Shown here piece by piece: positions 52,701-62,539 of a stretch of 64,000 bases of DNA. Numbering within the stretch: position 1 is the stretch's first letter; each line of letters begins with the position of its first letter. The notes beneath the pieces are model-generated. The model did not search any database, was not told the origin of the DNA, and was given only the letters and a program-made list of their open reading frames with translations. The position numbers and the translations under genes are program-made. Origin of the DNA: Amphiduros pacificus (Eukaryota; Annelida; Polychaeta; Phyllodocida; Hesionidae); assembly GCA_949316495.1 (NCBI GenBank), contig OX439007.1, positions 11,319,479-11,383,478 on the forward strand. The letters run 5' to 3'.

Positions 52701-55700
52701 AGTTATTGTGGTTTTGTTGTAGGGCCCCAGACATTCGTCCACTCATCAAGACATGCAAGCAGTTTCATGATCGTCAGGGTAACGGTTGCCATGCCGATGT
52801 GATGCCTCACTTGCAAGCATACAGCCACCTACATATCCGAGTGGTGGTCATACACCAGCTACCAGACAGGCAAGTACCACCAGCAAGCTGGGCAATTATG
52901 GCAAATAACGCGAGAATTCAAAATTACGAAAAATAAGTAGAGAGTTATGTAAGATAACATTGAGGCCTTAATGTGTTATAATTGCTGTGCTATTTCTGTG
53001 TTGTCAATGAGGCCCTGAAGGGATAAGACCTGGTGTTTCTTATTGCAGTGATGGTTACAAGGTCATAATAGGGAAGCAACCCGAGCCGCACTTCCCCAGC
53101 GGTACGATCAGTGATGAGGACTTCAGCCTCCAGGTGCCGCTCTTCAGGGTGCTGACCGTAAGTATATGTCTCTGCATGTGATCATCCTTGACATACATGT
53201 ACATTCCATTGACCATCATCAATTATTACCCTGGTAACCACATATTAATATTCACAAGGATATTTAAAGCTGATGATTAAATGGACTTTCCAAAAAAAAA
53301 TTGAATACTTCAATAGATTTTATTTTTATGATAAATCAAAGATCTAACTAGCAAAGATTGGTGAATGTCATTAGAGAATTGGCCATTTGGCGGTTTTGTG
53401 TAACCTGAGACTGTTGTGCTTGGCTGTTCTTGGCTGGTACAGTGTTATGCCATGGTGATGTGATCAAACCCAAGGCTATGGTCTTGACATACAGGCATGA
53501 CTGTCAATGATATCACCTTGTAAATAACAAAACTGCTGACTAAAAATAACATGAAATTAAATACCAAAATACCTGTAATTGAGACTGCCCAGATCTCTGA
53601 AACATATAAAACCAGAGTGTCTCACAGGTGACAGACAGTCAGGATATATAAAGAAAGCCTAGATGGGACAAATATAAAACCAGAGTATTTCACAGGCGAC
53701 GGACAGTCAGGATATATAAAGAAAGCCTAGATGGGACAAAAATAAAACCAGAGTATTTCCCAGGCGACGGACAGTCAGGATATATAAAGAAAGTCTAGAT
53801 GGGACAAAAATAAAACCAGAGTATTTCACAGGCGACGGACAGTCAGGATATATAAAGAAAGCCTAGATGGGACAAAAATAAAACCAGAGTATTTCCCAGG
53901 CGACGGACAGTCAGGATATATAAAGAAAGCCTAGATGGGACAAAAATAGAACCAGAGTATTTCACAGGCGACGGACAGTCAGGATATATAAAGAAAGTCT
54001 AGATGGGACAAAAATAAAATCAGAGTATTTCACAGGCGACGGACAGTCAGGATATATAAAGAAAGCCTAGATGGGACAAAAATAGAACCAGAGTATTTCA
54101 CAGGCGACGGACAGTCAGGATATATAAAGAAAGTCTAGATGGGACAAAAATAAAATCAGAGTATTTCACAGGCGACGGACAGTCAGGATATATAAAGAAA
54201 GCCTAGATGGGACAAAAATAAAAGCAGAGTATTTCCCAGGCGACGGACAGTCAGGATATATAAAGAAAGTCTAGATGGGACAAAAATAAAACCAGAGTAT
54301 TTCCCAGGCGACGGACAGTCAGGATATATAAAGAAAGCCTAGATGGGACAAAAATAAAACCAGAGTATTTCACAGGCGACGGACAGTCAGGATATATAAA
54401 GAAAGCCTAGATGGGACAAAAATAAAAGCAGAGTATTTCCCAGGCGACGGACAGTCAGGATATATAAAGAAAGTCTAGATGGGACAAAAATAAAACCAGA
54501 GTATTTCACAGGCGACGGACAGTCAGGATATATAAAGCAAGCCTAGATGGGACAAAAATAAAACCAGAGTATTTCACAGGCGACGGACAGTCAGGATATA
54601 TAAAGAAAGTCTAGATGGGGCAAAAATAAAACCAGAGTATTCCACAGGCGACGGACAGTCAGGATATATAAAGAAAGCCTAGATGGGACAAAAATAAAAC
54701 CAGAGTGTCTCACAGGTGACAGACAGTCAGGATACATAAAGCCCAGGTGGGACAAATATAAAACCAGAGTGTTTCACAGGTGACAGACAGTCAGGATATA
54801 TAAAGCCCAGGTGGGACAAATATAAAAGCAGAGTGCTACACAGGTGACAGACAGTCAGGATACATAAAGCCCAGGTGGGACAAACATAAAACCAGAGTGC
54901 TACACAGGTGACAGACAGTCAGGATACATAAAGCCCAGGTGGGACAAATATAAAACCAGAGTGTTTCACAGGTGACAGACAGTCAGGATATATAAAGCCC
55001 AGGTGGGACAAATATAAAACCAGAGTGCTACACAGGTGACAGACAGTCAGGATACATAAAGCCCAGGTGGGACAAATATAAAACCAGAGTGTTTCACAGG
55101 TGACAGACAGTCAGGATATATAAAGCCCAGGTGGGACAAATATAAAACCAGAGTGTTTCACAGGTGACAGACAGTCAAGATACATAAAGCCCAGGTGGGA
55201 CAAATATAAAACCAGAGTGTTTCACAGGTGACAGACAGTCAAGATACATAAAGCCCAGGTGGGACAAATATAAAACCAGAGTGCTACACAGGTGACAGAC
55301 AGCTAATATAAATGTATAAAACCATGATAGTGGCACACAAGTGACAGACAGACTAAGGAAAAAAGGAATAGTGCTACACAGGCAACAAAAGCTAAGATAT
55401 ATAAAGGAAGAGTTCTATAGAATTAACAAAAACAGACAGGTTAAGTACATAAAAATTAGGCCAGAGAGCTACGCATGAGACAGACAGGTATCAAGACTGC
55501 AAAAGGCACTTGCAGATATAAATGAAGATTAAATTGATTTTTGCAAAAATTGAAATAGGTGTTTGTGTTTTACAGAAAATATTTGGCAAAGTAGCAGGGG
55601 CGCCGAATATCCTGGGTTTGCTGAGTGTGGATCACCGAGGACAGAACCATGGGGCACAGGAACGAGCAGAGAATAATCAGACACCAACAGTCAGGACGAA

Positions 55701-55881
55701 GCAATCTGAGGATGGGTTGTGCCTGACAGTGGCGCTGTCTATAGAGTCAGCTAACCCAGACCTGACTCCCGCAGACACAGCCGAATACGAATGGAGACCA
55801 TATACAAGCGGCGAGATTCACGCCTTGCTGAAGCAAAAACTACAACCAGAGCAGTTGGTCAGTGTATTGCTGGTCAGGTGA
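49798..55881 (+). CDS. NUDT18: NUDT18-like Nudix hydrolase (8-oxo-dGDP phosphatase family), 7 exons, complete
   Basis: Exons are 49798-49882, 50436-50599, 50734-50854, 51526-51619, 52723-52869, 53049-53157 and 55576-55881; all join in phase and give 341 residues (human NUDT18 has 323). An in-frame TGA at 49,792 lies two codons before the ATG, which has G at -3 and +4, fixing the start. Residues 74-96 form a perfect Nudix box, GX5EX7REUXEEXGU (G74, E80, R88, E89, E92, E93, G95), split between exons 2 and 3. [17 protein letters not shown] just before it matches QEAKRECRGSWYLPAGR of vertebrate NUDT18. The C-terminal part keeps NUDT18-like text such as ILGLLSV and DGLCLTVAL. Known NUDT18 (MTH3) converts oxidised nucleoside diphosphates such as 8-oxo-dGDP to monophosphates, cleaning the nucleotide pool; the catalytic glutamates are intact here, so activity is inferred. 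Introns 1, 3 and 6 carry minisatellites, and intron 5 has a GC donor. No AATAAA signal was seen soon after the stop. Confidence 0.93.
49888..50369. repeat. 39-bp minisatellite in NUDT18-like intron 1, nine good copies plus degenerate ones
   Basis: GCTTCTGGTTACTCTAATGC plus CTGTGAATATCAATGCCTT recurs every 39 bp, with GGTTACTCT at 49,903 and then every 39 bp to 50,215, followed by decayed copies. It begins only a few bases after the exon 1 donor. Because 39 is divisible by three and the unit is free of stops, exon 1 reads on in frame to 50,388 as a 13-residue repeat ([13 protein letters not shown]). Another forward frame and one reverse frame are also open, so openness is weak evidence of coding. 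Confidence 0.95.
50838..51205 (+). repeat. 26-bp tandem array built from the exon 3/intron 3 splice junction
   Basis: The unit ACTGGCTCAGTCACTG plus GTAAGTTGGT contains the last 16 bases of exon 3 (50,839-50,854) and the start of its donor. It repeats at exactly 26 bp four more times and then degenerately to about 51,205. GGTAAGT words place possible donors at 50,855 (real), 50,881, 50,907, 50,933, 50,959, 51,023, 51,049, 51,127 and 51,193; other units have changed to GTTAAG or GCAAG. The first donor alone joins to exon 4 (51,526) in the frame that restores the conserved protein. Reading on through the intron meets a TAA at the third donor. Confidence 0.95.
51775..52070. repeat. 147-bp direct duplication in intron 4, with an X-box-like palindrome
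   Basis: Two diverged copies (about 51,775-51,921 and 51,922-52,070) share CGATAAAG, GATTGCT-AGATTGTTTT and GTGATTGGACAATTTCTG. The second contains GTTGCCATGGTAAC (52,037-52,050), a perfect 14-bp palindrome matching the RFX X-box pattern, preceded by an inverted CCAAT word. The first has the weaker GTTGCCATAGTAAT. The surrounding text (51,690-52,160) looks like an interspersed repeat of unknown class. Confidence 0.75.
52302..52386. repeat. 42-bp tandem duplication in intron 4
   Basis: ACTGTCCATAACCCCATCAT followed by GTGATTTTTATTTACA occurs twice in a row, 42 bp apart, with almost no difference. Each copy contains a TTTACAG- or TTTACAA-type acceptor-like word but no exon follows. Confidence 0.85.
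52870..53048 (+). other. Intron 5 with a GC-AG splice pair
   Basis: Exon 5 ends CCAGACAG and is followed by GCAAGT, the usual form of a GC donor; the intron ends TTATTGCAG. This pairing alone keeps the frame (AG plus T gives Ser204, then Asp-Gly-Tyr). The nearest GT, in CAAGTACC, is a poor donor and would shift the junction by four bases. Confidence 0.8.
53604..54699. repeat. 68-bp minisatellite in NUDT18-like intron 6, about 16 copies
   Basis: The unit runs ATAAAACCAGAGTATTTCAC, AGGCGACGGACAGTCAGGAT, ATATAAAGAAAGCCTAGATG, GGACAAAA. Units vary between GCCTAG and GTCTAG and between TTTCACAG and TTTCCCAG. Nearly every unit contains TATATAAAG, a TATA-box-like word. The first unit carries the GGTGACAGACAG form typical of the neighbouring 64-bp array, so the GGCGACGGACAG type appears to have expanded from within. 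Confidence 0.95.
54700..55306. repeat. 64-bp sister minisatellite in intron 6, about 9 copies
   Basis: The array switches sharply from 68- to 64-bp periodicity. AAAGAAAGCCTAGATGGG becomes AAAGCCCAGGTGGG, four bases shorter, and GGCGACGG becomes GGTGACAG. Degenerate traces continue to about 55,490, close to the exon 7 acceptor at 55,575. Confidence 0.93.
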
Positions 55882-56353
55882 ACTGATAACTTATCTGACC
55901 TCAAATTATCAGACCTCAAATGATCAAACTTTGGATGAGTAAAGTTTGGTTGATCAGGTTTTTAATATATCAGACAGGATGCTGCTGGTCAGAGAGAGAT
56001 CTTGTCAGGAGCCCAGGCCTTGGCATATGCACTGGCCCGGTGGCCCAAGGCCACCTGATCCTCTGTTCAGGCCAGTGAATGCTCTGTTGTAGTGACCCAG
56101 TTGGGCAACCATATTTTTGGTCTTTAATGGCCCAAACTATCTTGATTTTATTATACTAATCCTTGATAGGTATTTGTCTCATATCGCAATCAAAGGACTT
56201 TTGATTGGGACAACTAACCCCCAGTCAGACACAAGTCATTATACAGCCTTATGTACAGCCTTATGTTTAATGTATCTCACATCCTAGAGACTTCTCATGC
56301 TCTGGTGGGCAACCAACTGGGCAACCAACATTTTTCTCTTTATGCCAAGGCCT
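55882..56353. other. 3' flank of the NUDT18-like gene
   Basis: Probable 3' UTR and flank. TATCTGACCTCAAAT and TATCAGACCTCAAAT form a short direct repeat near 55,894-55,921. No canonical polyadenylation signal and no further gene are seen. Confidence 0.5.
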
Positions 56354-57042
56354 GGGAGCCTATCAGGAATTTGTCAGGAGCCTATCAGGAGTTTGTCAGG
56401 AGCCTATCAGGAGCTTGTCAGGAGCCTATCAGGAGCTTGTCAGAAGCCTATCAGGAGCTTGCCAGGAGCCTGTCAGGAGCCGAACAGGAGCCTTTCAGGA
56501 GCTTGTCAGAAGCCTATCAGGAGCCTATCAGGAGTTTGCCAGGAGCCTGTCAGGAGCCTGTCAGGAGCTTGTCAGGAGTTTGTCAGGAGCCTATCAGGAG
56601 CTTGTCATGAGTTTGTCAGAAGCCTATCAGGAGTTTGTCAGGAGCCTATCAGGAGCTTGTCAGGAGCCTATCAGGAGTTTGCCAGGAGCCTATCAGGAGT
56701 TTGCCAGGAACCTGTCAGGAGCTTGTTAGGAGCCTGGCAAGAGCCTATCAGGAGCTTGCCAGGAGTCTATCAGGAGCTTGGCAAGAGCCTATCAGGAGCT
56801 TGCCAGGAGTCTATCAGGAGCCTGGCAAGAGCCTATCAGGAGCCTATCAGGAGCTTGCCAGGAGTCTATCAGGAGCTTGTCAGGAGCCTATCAGGAGCTT
56901 GTCAGGAGCCTATCGGGAACTTATCAGGAGCTTGTCAGGAGCCTGTCAGGAGCCTATCAGGAGCTTGTCGGGAGCCTATCAGGAGCTTGCCAGGAGTCTA
57001 TCAGGAGCTTGTCAGGAGCCTATCAGGAGCCTATCAGGAGCT
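56354..57042. repeat. 11-bp minisatellite, about 62 copies, open in all three forward frames
   Basis: AGGAGCCTATC, AGGAGCTTGTC, AGGAGTTTGCC and similar 11-mers repeat without interruption. Since 11 is not a multiple of three, each frame cycles through the same 33-bp word and all forward frames give the same cyclic 11-residue peptide (RSLSGAYQEPI). The 255-codon open stretch at 56,297-57,064 is therefore explained by the repeat, and I do not call it a gene. Confidence 0.95.
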
Positions 57043-57628
57043 AATGCTCTCTAGGTTTGTTTAGGTGCTAGGCAACTATTCCATACTCCAGGTGTGCTTC
57101 TCTGTCACTGTTAACTTTGCCAATCAGTTTTATTCACTGGACAAATTAAGACATTCTATCATACTAATTACAAACAGATTTTCCAGAGAATGTTACAGAT
57201 AGAGAAAGGGATATATTTCAATCTTTGTGTTTTCTTCAATTTGTGAACACAGCAACTTGCCACAGGCTCCAATGACCAACTCACCTCAGCCAAGTCTGCT
57301 AACGGGTAATTTTCTAGATGAGTTGATTGTTTGATTATATACAGTCTTAAAGAATAGCCATTGATACCCCATCTAGCATGAACTTATGCAAATGACCTTC
57401 AAATAGATACATGTATGTTGCTGTTCTGTTATGTTATCAAAACTGGATTAGATATATTGAAATTAGACCATTATTTTTATGGTATTTACAGATACAAAAT
57501 GCTTATTTCCATGTCAGAGAGAAGTGAAAATGGAGTCAATTTATTTGTTACTTATTTCTATAATGAAATTTCCAAGTCTCTTTGTGAAGCAAGTTATCCT
57601 TTCAGGAATGACATATTTTTGTTGGCTT
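57043..57628. other. Unrecognised intergenic stretch
   Basis: AT-rich sequence with only short open stretches (57,415-57,664) of no recognisable family. Confidence 0.5.
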
Positions 57629-58690
57629 GGTCATATTGAAGACCTATTGCTGTGCCATGTATAGTTGTATTGTTACCCTCCAGTGGTCATATTGAAGACC
57701 TATTGCTGTGCCATGTATAGTTGTATTGTTTCCCTCCAGTGGTCATATTGAAGACCTATTGCTGTGCCATGTATAGTTGTATTGTTGTCCTCCAGTAGGC
57801 ATATTGAAGACCTATTGCTGTGCCATGTACATGTATAGTTGTATTGTTGTCCTCCAGTGGGCATATTGAAGACCTATTACTGTGCCATGTATAGTTGTAT
57901 TGTTACCCTCCCATGGTCATATTGAAGACCTATTGCTGTGCCATGTATAGTTGTATCGTTACCCTCCCATGGTCATATTGAAGACCTATTGCTGTGCCAT
58001 GTATAGTTGTGTTGTTATCCACCCATGGTCATATTGAAAACTTATTGCTGTGCCATGTATAGTTGTAGTGTTACCCTCCAGTGGTCATATTAAAGACCTA
58101 TTGCTGTGCCATGTATAGTTGTATTGTTGTCCTCCAGTGGGCATATTGAAGACCTATTGCTGTGCCATGTATAGTTGTATTGTTACCCTCCAGTGGTCAT
58201 ATTGAAGACCTATTACTGTGCCATGTATAGTTGTAGTGTTACCCTCCAGTGGTCATATTGAAGACCTATTGCTATGCCATGTATAGTTGTATTGTTGTCC
58301 TCCAGTGGGCATATTGAAGACCTATTGCTGTGCCATGTATAGTTGTATTGTTACCCTCCAGTGGTCATATTGAAGACCTATTACTGTGCCATGTATAGTT
58401 GTATTGTTACCCTCCAGTGGTCATATTGAAGACCTATTGCTGTGCCATGTATAGTTGTATCGTTACCCTCCCATGGTCATATTGAAAACTTATTGCTGTG
58501 CCATGTATAGTTGTATTGTTATCCACCCGTGGTCATATTGAAGACCTATTACTGTGCTGTGTTATATGTACATGTATAGTTGTAATGTTACCCTAATGTG
58601 GCCATATTGAGGACCAATTGCTGTGCCATGTATGCAGTCCAGCATTGTTACCCTTTCATGGCCATATCAAAGACCTACTCCTGTATCGTA
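57629..58690. repeat. 56-bp minisatellite, about 18-19 copies
   Basis: The unit runs GGTCATATTGAAGACCTATT, GCTGTGCCATGTATAGTTGT, ATTGTTACCCTCCAGT. Variants alternate between ATTGTTACCC and ATTGTTGTCC and between CCAGTGG and CCCATGG. The last two copies, after about 58,555, are degenerate and contain an inserted TACATGTA word. Confidence 0.95.
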
Positions 58691-58734
58691 AGTCATGCTG
58701 TATTACAACCTTTCCCCATGCCATGTTGTAACCT

Positions 58735-59023
58735 GCAGTGTAACTTTCCCATAATAGAGAAGTTCTGGTTACAATGCATTGTAACCTTCCCATACTAGAG
58801 AGGTTCTGATTGCAATGCATTGTAACCTTCCCATAATAGAGAGGTTCTGATTACAATGCACTGTAACCTTCCCATAATAGAGAGGTTCTGATTACAATGC
58901 ACTGTAACCTTCCCATAATAGAGAGGTTCTGATTACAATGCACTGTAACCTTCCCATAATAGAGAGGTTCTGATTACAATGCACTGTAACCTTCCCATAA
59001 TAGAGAGGTTCTGATTACAATGC
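58735..59023. repeat. 41-bp minisatellite, about 7 copies
   Basis: CTGATTACAATGCACTGTAA, CCTTCCCATAATAGAGAGGT and one T recur every 41 bp. The first two copies differ slightly (GGTTACAATGCATTG), the rest are nearly identical. Confidence 0.93.
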
Positions 59024-59889
59024 AGGTGTCTGTGCATGTGTAGTTCCAAATAGGCTGCATGACACTGTAACGCATTTAACTGCATTAACCACATTTAGAT
59101 TAGACCATTATTAAAAAAAAGTATTTAATACTTTTCATAAATATATTTAAGCAATTTGAATTCAGTCTTCAGTACCAAAGCATGTACATGCATTGTTATC
59201 CAAACTTCTCTGTTATACTTATTCAAGTGCTTTGAACAGACAGTCTAGTATCGGTCCAAGTTTTATTATAATTATTGTTAACACTATTGATGTGCCATAT
59301 GTAATGCTATATTGTTCAACAAGATGACACTAAAGAATAATTGAGTAAATTGGACCGCTCAATATTTCTGTAAATTTGAATCACAGGTGACAGAAATATA
59401 TTTTAAATGGACTTCAAATCATTAAATTTTATCCAGCATACCTCAGGTCTCCTAGACCCTTCTATATTACTTAATGTTCCTTAACGTGCCGCATGTGTTG
59501 TGATTTTTATTGTTATAATTGCTAAGAAGTACATGTACATGTACATGTGTATGTTAAATAGGATTCCAGATTCCAGATTCCAGATATGATTCACTATGGT
59601 CATAGCTAAAATATGCCATTGATACTGATATTTACTGAGGGAAGCAACTGGCCTCAACTATATGTGTGATATATGAGCTTACTTTGTTGTACATATATTC
59701 AAAGTTAATGTTGTAAAATATGTTAATATTTACAGTTGATGATCTCTTTTAGTCATCAAGTCAGTACAAGCTGACTTTATGTTCAGGCTGTTTCCACTGC
59801 GTCCGCTGCTGCACTTTGTTTTCTTCCTCATTCAGTTATGCTTTGACATTGGGACTAAATACTGTAATATGATAATATGTAGGCCTGGA
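59024..59889. other. Unrecognised intergenic stretch with short simple repeats
   Basis: No gene seen. GTACATGTACATGTACATGT near 59,529 and three ATTCCAG words near 59,563-59,585 are small simple repeats. Confidence 0.55.
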
Positions 59890-60629
59890 AATTTTTGGGG
59901 GGCTGAACTTTTTGTGACCTTGGTTTAAGGTCAAGGTCATGACCAGCACAGGAGCAACTGTGCTTGTGAATGCTCTATTTTCTGACAAATACAGCACTAT
60001 TAATATATCTTGGCAGATGTGATCGACCTATGAGGGGCTTGAATAAGTTCAATATTGGGTGACCTTGAGCTATTTTCAAGGTCATCGGAGACGATTTTCA
60101 AAATCAGCTATTTGTGATATTTTACAAAGCATGACAAATAGCATTTATTCTCAATACACTTATCTCACAATATATGCATAAGTTTTAGAAAAAAATTAAT
60201 GTAATTAGGTCACAGTGACCTACTTAAAGGTCATATAGGTCACAAGCTCCAAAATATTGTGAATCTAATCGTGAGAAGTCAAGATTTTGATATTAAGTAA
60301 ATATTGGTAAATATCCATGGTAATTTTTGTTGTTGCACTTTTTATGACCTTGAGTCAAGGTCAAGGCCATGACCAGCGCAAATAGGAACTTCACTTGTAA
60401 ATCCTATATTTTCTTGAAGATGACAGCAATATCAATATGACTTGGCAGATGCAATCTACCTTTGAGGGGCTTGGACAATTGATATTGGGTGGCCTTGACC
60501 TATTTTCAAGGTCACAAAATCATCTAAATGTGGTATTTGGCAAAACAAAAAAACACATTTATCTTACACAATATGTTTGAATACTTTTTTGTGAATTTAT
60601 GTGACTAGGTCACATTGACCTATTTATAG

Positions 60630-61305
60630 CAGGGTTCCCACGAAGTTGGGAATTGTCGGGAATTGCAATAGAAAATAAGAGCTTCTCCCTGTCACTTCTG
60701 CTTTTCAAAATGGCGGCCTCGTATTGCGTATGCAATACATTAGTTATATTTTCTCCGTCTTTTGGATACATTACACTTATGAAACAGGGCCACGTGCTAT
60801 GGCGCAGTTGGTTAGAGCACCAGCTTATTAGCACCAGTTCCTCTGTGGTGATCCAAAGGTCGTTGGTTCGAACCTTGGTCATGCCGAGATTGCAGTTATG
60901 ATACAATTTCCCATATGAGCTGCAGCCCGTGCCTAAAGGGTTAACCGTTGTCCTTGTAAATCTGTGACCGGGTGGGATTTCATGTCAAGGACCTGCGACA
61001 TGACAATTCAGTGAGGCAGCACTATATCTGCTCCAAGTAAGTCTCATCACAAAATGACTGAAATAATGTTGAAAGTGATGTAAAACCCCAAATAAACGAA
61101 CTTATGAAACAGGGATGGACTATTATGGACATCTCTGTTTTCTGTATTAAGTCATTATTTTACAAATACTTTCTAATACAAAAAAAAAACAATTAAGTTC
61201 TATATGTTCGGACGCCCTTCTAAAAATATTGTTAGGTCTGGAAATGGGCATGAAAAGTTGGGAAAAAGTCCTGATTTCCAGAAGTCCAGTTGAGTGGGAA
61301 CCCTG
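60630..61305. mobile_element. Non-autonomous hAT-like miniature transposon, 676 bp including a nested SINE
   Basis: Perfect 12-bp terminal inverted repeats, CAGGGTTCCCAC (60,630-60,641) and GTGGGAACCCTG (61,294-61,305), bound the element. The CAGGG start is typical of hAT transposons. The flanks TTTATAG and TTTTAGG resemble a decayed target duplication of the 8-bp hAT size, and the surrounding AGGTCA repeat continues on both sides, which supports a clean insertion. Without the nested SINE and its duplication the element is about 350 bp with no transposase, so it would have depended on enzymes supplied elsewhere. Confidence 0.8.
60790..61099 (+). mobile_element. tRNA-derived SINE, 310 bp, with 15-bp target duplications
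   Basis: ACTTATGAAACAGGG occurs exactly at both sides (60,775-60,789 and 61,100-61,114). The head contains an A box TGGCGCAGTTGG (60,800-60,811) and a perfect B box GGTTCGAACC (60,865-60,874), the internal RNA polymerase III promoter. The A-to-B spacing is longer than in an ordinary intronless tRNA, and a non-tRNA body follows, ending TGTAAAACCCCAAATAAACG. The intact duplications suggest a fairly young insertion made by LINE-type machinery. It lies inside the hAT-like element. Confidence 0.9.
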
Positions 61306-61560
61306 TTTTAGGCCAAATAGGTCAAAACTTCCAAAAATATGCAGAAGCTGAAACTGGTATTATGGATATGTAAAGTACATATAAAGAAAGGTCAAGGTCA
61401 AGACTAGCATTATTGTTACTTTTATTGATTATGCTCTGTTGACTGTAAGAATAAACTAGGGTTGGCTCAAAGTTACTAGGTCACACTGACCTACTTAAAG
61501 GCTAAATAGGATTTTGACATATGGTGATATTTTCAAGGTCACATGAGCAAATTTCTAAAA

Positions 61561-62217
61561 TAACATAATACGATATTTTACATCACACCAAATATCACAG
61601 ATAGTGCATGACCTTGTATGCATTAAATACTGTGCTGACTTAAGTTTTGTGCCACTCCCAAACTATCTAGTTTGTTCAATTATCACTGTACATGTACATG
61701 TACATGTATGTGGAAAAAGATTAAACAAATAAAAATGCCTGTACCACATGCTTTATAGATCATTCCCTCAGATCACTTAAGAGGTATATGCAATGGAATT
61801 TAATAATAGAGAGGGATATACAATGTAATGTAAGGGATATGTAATGAAGATTGTCTTGAGTACCGGTACTTGTTACCTCGGACCTCCAGAGAGGGATATA
61901 TAATGAAGGTCAATAATGGACTTGTTATCTGGGTTAACTGAAGAAGGGTATGTATTGCAATCAAAAATGTTGTTACTTTGATACATCATAGTTTCATTTC
62001 ATGTGTATAGCATGTTCATTTTAGATACATATTATATGGACAAAATTATTATGAAATAAATGATTTTTACAAACATTCAAATTTTTAAGAACTTGTGGAA
62101 TGTTTTTCAGAATTTGAAAATGAATGGATTTGATTCAATTAAATCTGGATTACCAGCAGACAGTTATATTTTATTTGTACAAGAAAATGATTTGCAGAAT
62201 CTTTAAAGGTAGACATT
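61561..62217. other. Unrecognised intergenic stretch
   Basis: No gene seen. TGTACATGTACATGTACATG near 61,687 is a simple repeat, and GAGAGGGATATA words recur near 61,811 and 61,891. Confidence 0.5.
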
Positions 62218-62439
62218 CCTGAAGTCAGAAATAAAAAATGTGAAACGATGTTTTTACAACCCTTTCAGCAACTATGGCCATATCAGGTCGACTTTCAAAC
62301 CTTTTAACCAGTGTGAAAGTAACACTGCCGGCCGTGGGAGTTGAACCCACCACCTCCCGTCCTCCACTTATATAACCATTATAGGCACAAATCCTCCACT
62401 CTATGAACTGTGCTAGTGGGGCTGGTCCCCTGAAGTCAG
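62218..62439 (-). mobile_element. tRNA-derived SINE on the minus strand with 11-bp target duplications
   Basis: The insertion is flanked by CCTGAAGTCAG at 62,218-62,228 and 62,429-62,439. Read on the minus strand from 62,428, it starts GGACCAGCCCCACTAGCACA with an A-box-like stretch and has a B box GGTTCAACTCC, then a body with GTTAAAAGG, CGACCTGATATGGCCAT and TTGCTGAAAGGGTTGTAAAA at the 3' end. This family differs from the SINE at 60,790. A bare tRNA gene is excluded because the head is overlong and continues into the body. Confidence 0.85.
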
Positions 62440-62539
62440 TCAACACCTGAAGCCTGAACATACCAAAACTTTGAGAGGAAAGTCATTGGTATGGAACAAG
62501 CTATCAAGATTAAAAAGTTAAATAGGGCATATACCAGCA

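Larger units (their letters stand above)
59890..61560 (+). repeat. Degenerate tandem repeat of about 430 bp rich in AGGTCA words
   Basis: Copy A begins near 59,890 and copy B near 60,320: TTAAGGTCAAGGTCATGACC at 59,925 and GTCAAGGTCAAGGCCATGAC at 60,354 mark equivalent points 430 bp apart. Both continue with a CTTGGCAGATG, GAGGGGCTTG, TTTTCAAGGTCA and TAGGTCACA-TGACCTA series. Copy B is interrupted by a transposon at 60,630-61,305, and a partial copy C follows near 61,385-61,560. No open reading frame is shared. The repeat class is unknown. Confidence 0.75.

Noticed and set aside
56297-57064. A 255-residue repetitive secreted or structural protein
   Set aside because: All three forward frames are open for arithmetic reasons, no start or splice context is convincing, and the codons show no frame preference.
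60799-60885. Functional tRNA gene
   Set aside because: A and B boxes are present, but their spacing is too long, the stem pattern is not a clean cloverleaf, and the sequence continues into a SINE body with target duplications.
60610-60906. Protein-coding open stretches on both strands at the SINE
   Set aside because: They lie across the hAT-like element and the SINE head and resemble no protein.
62330-62428. Functional tRNA gene on the minus strand
   Set aside because: Same reason: an overlong head joined to a conserved SINE body and flanked by an 11-bp duplication.
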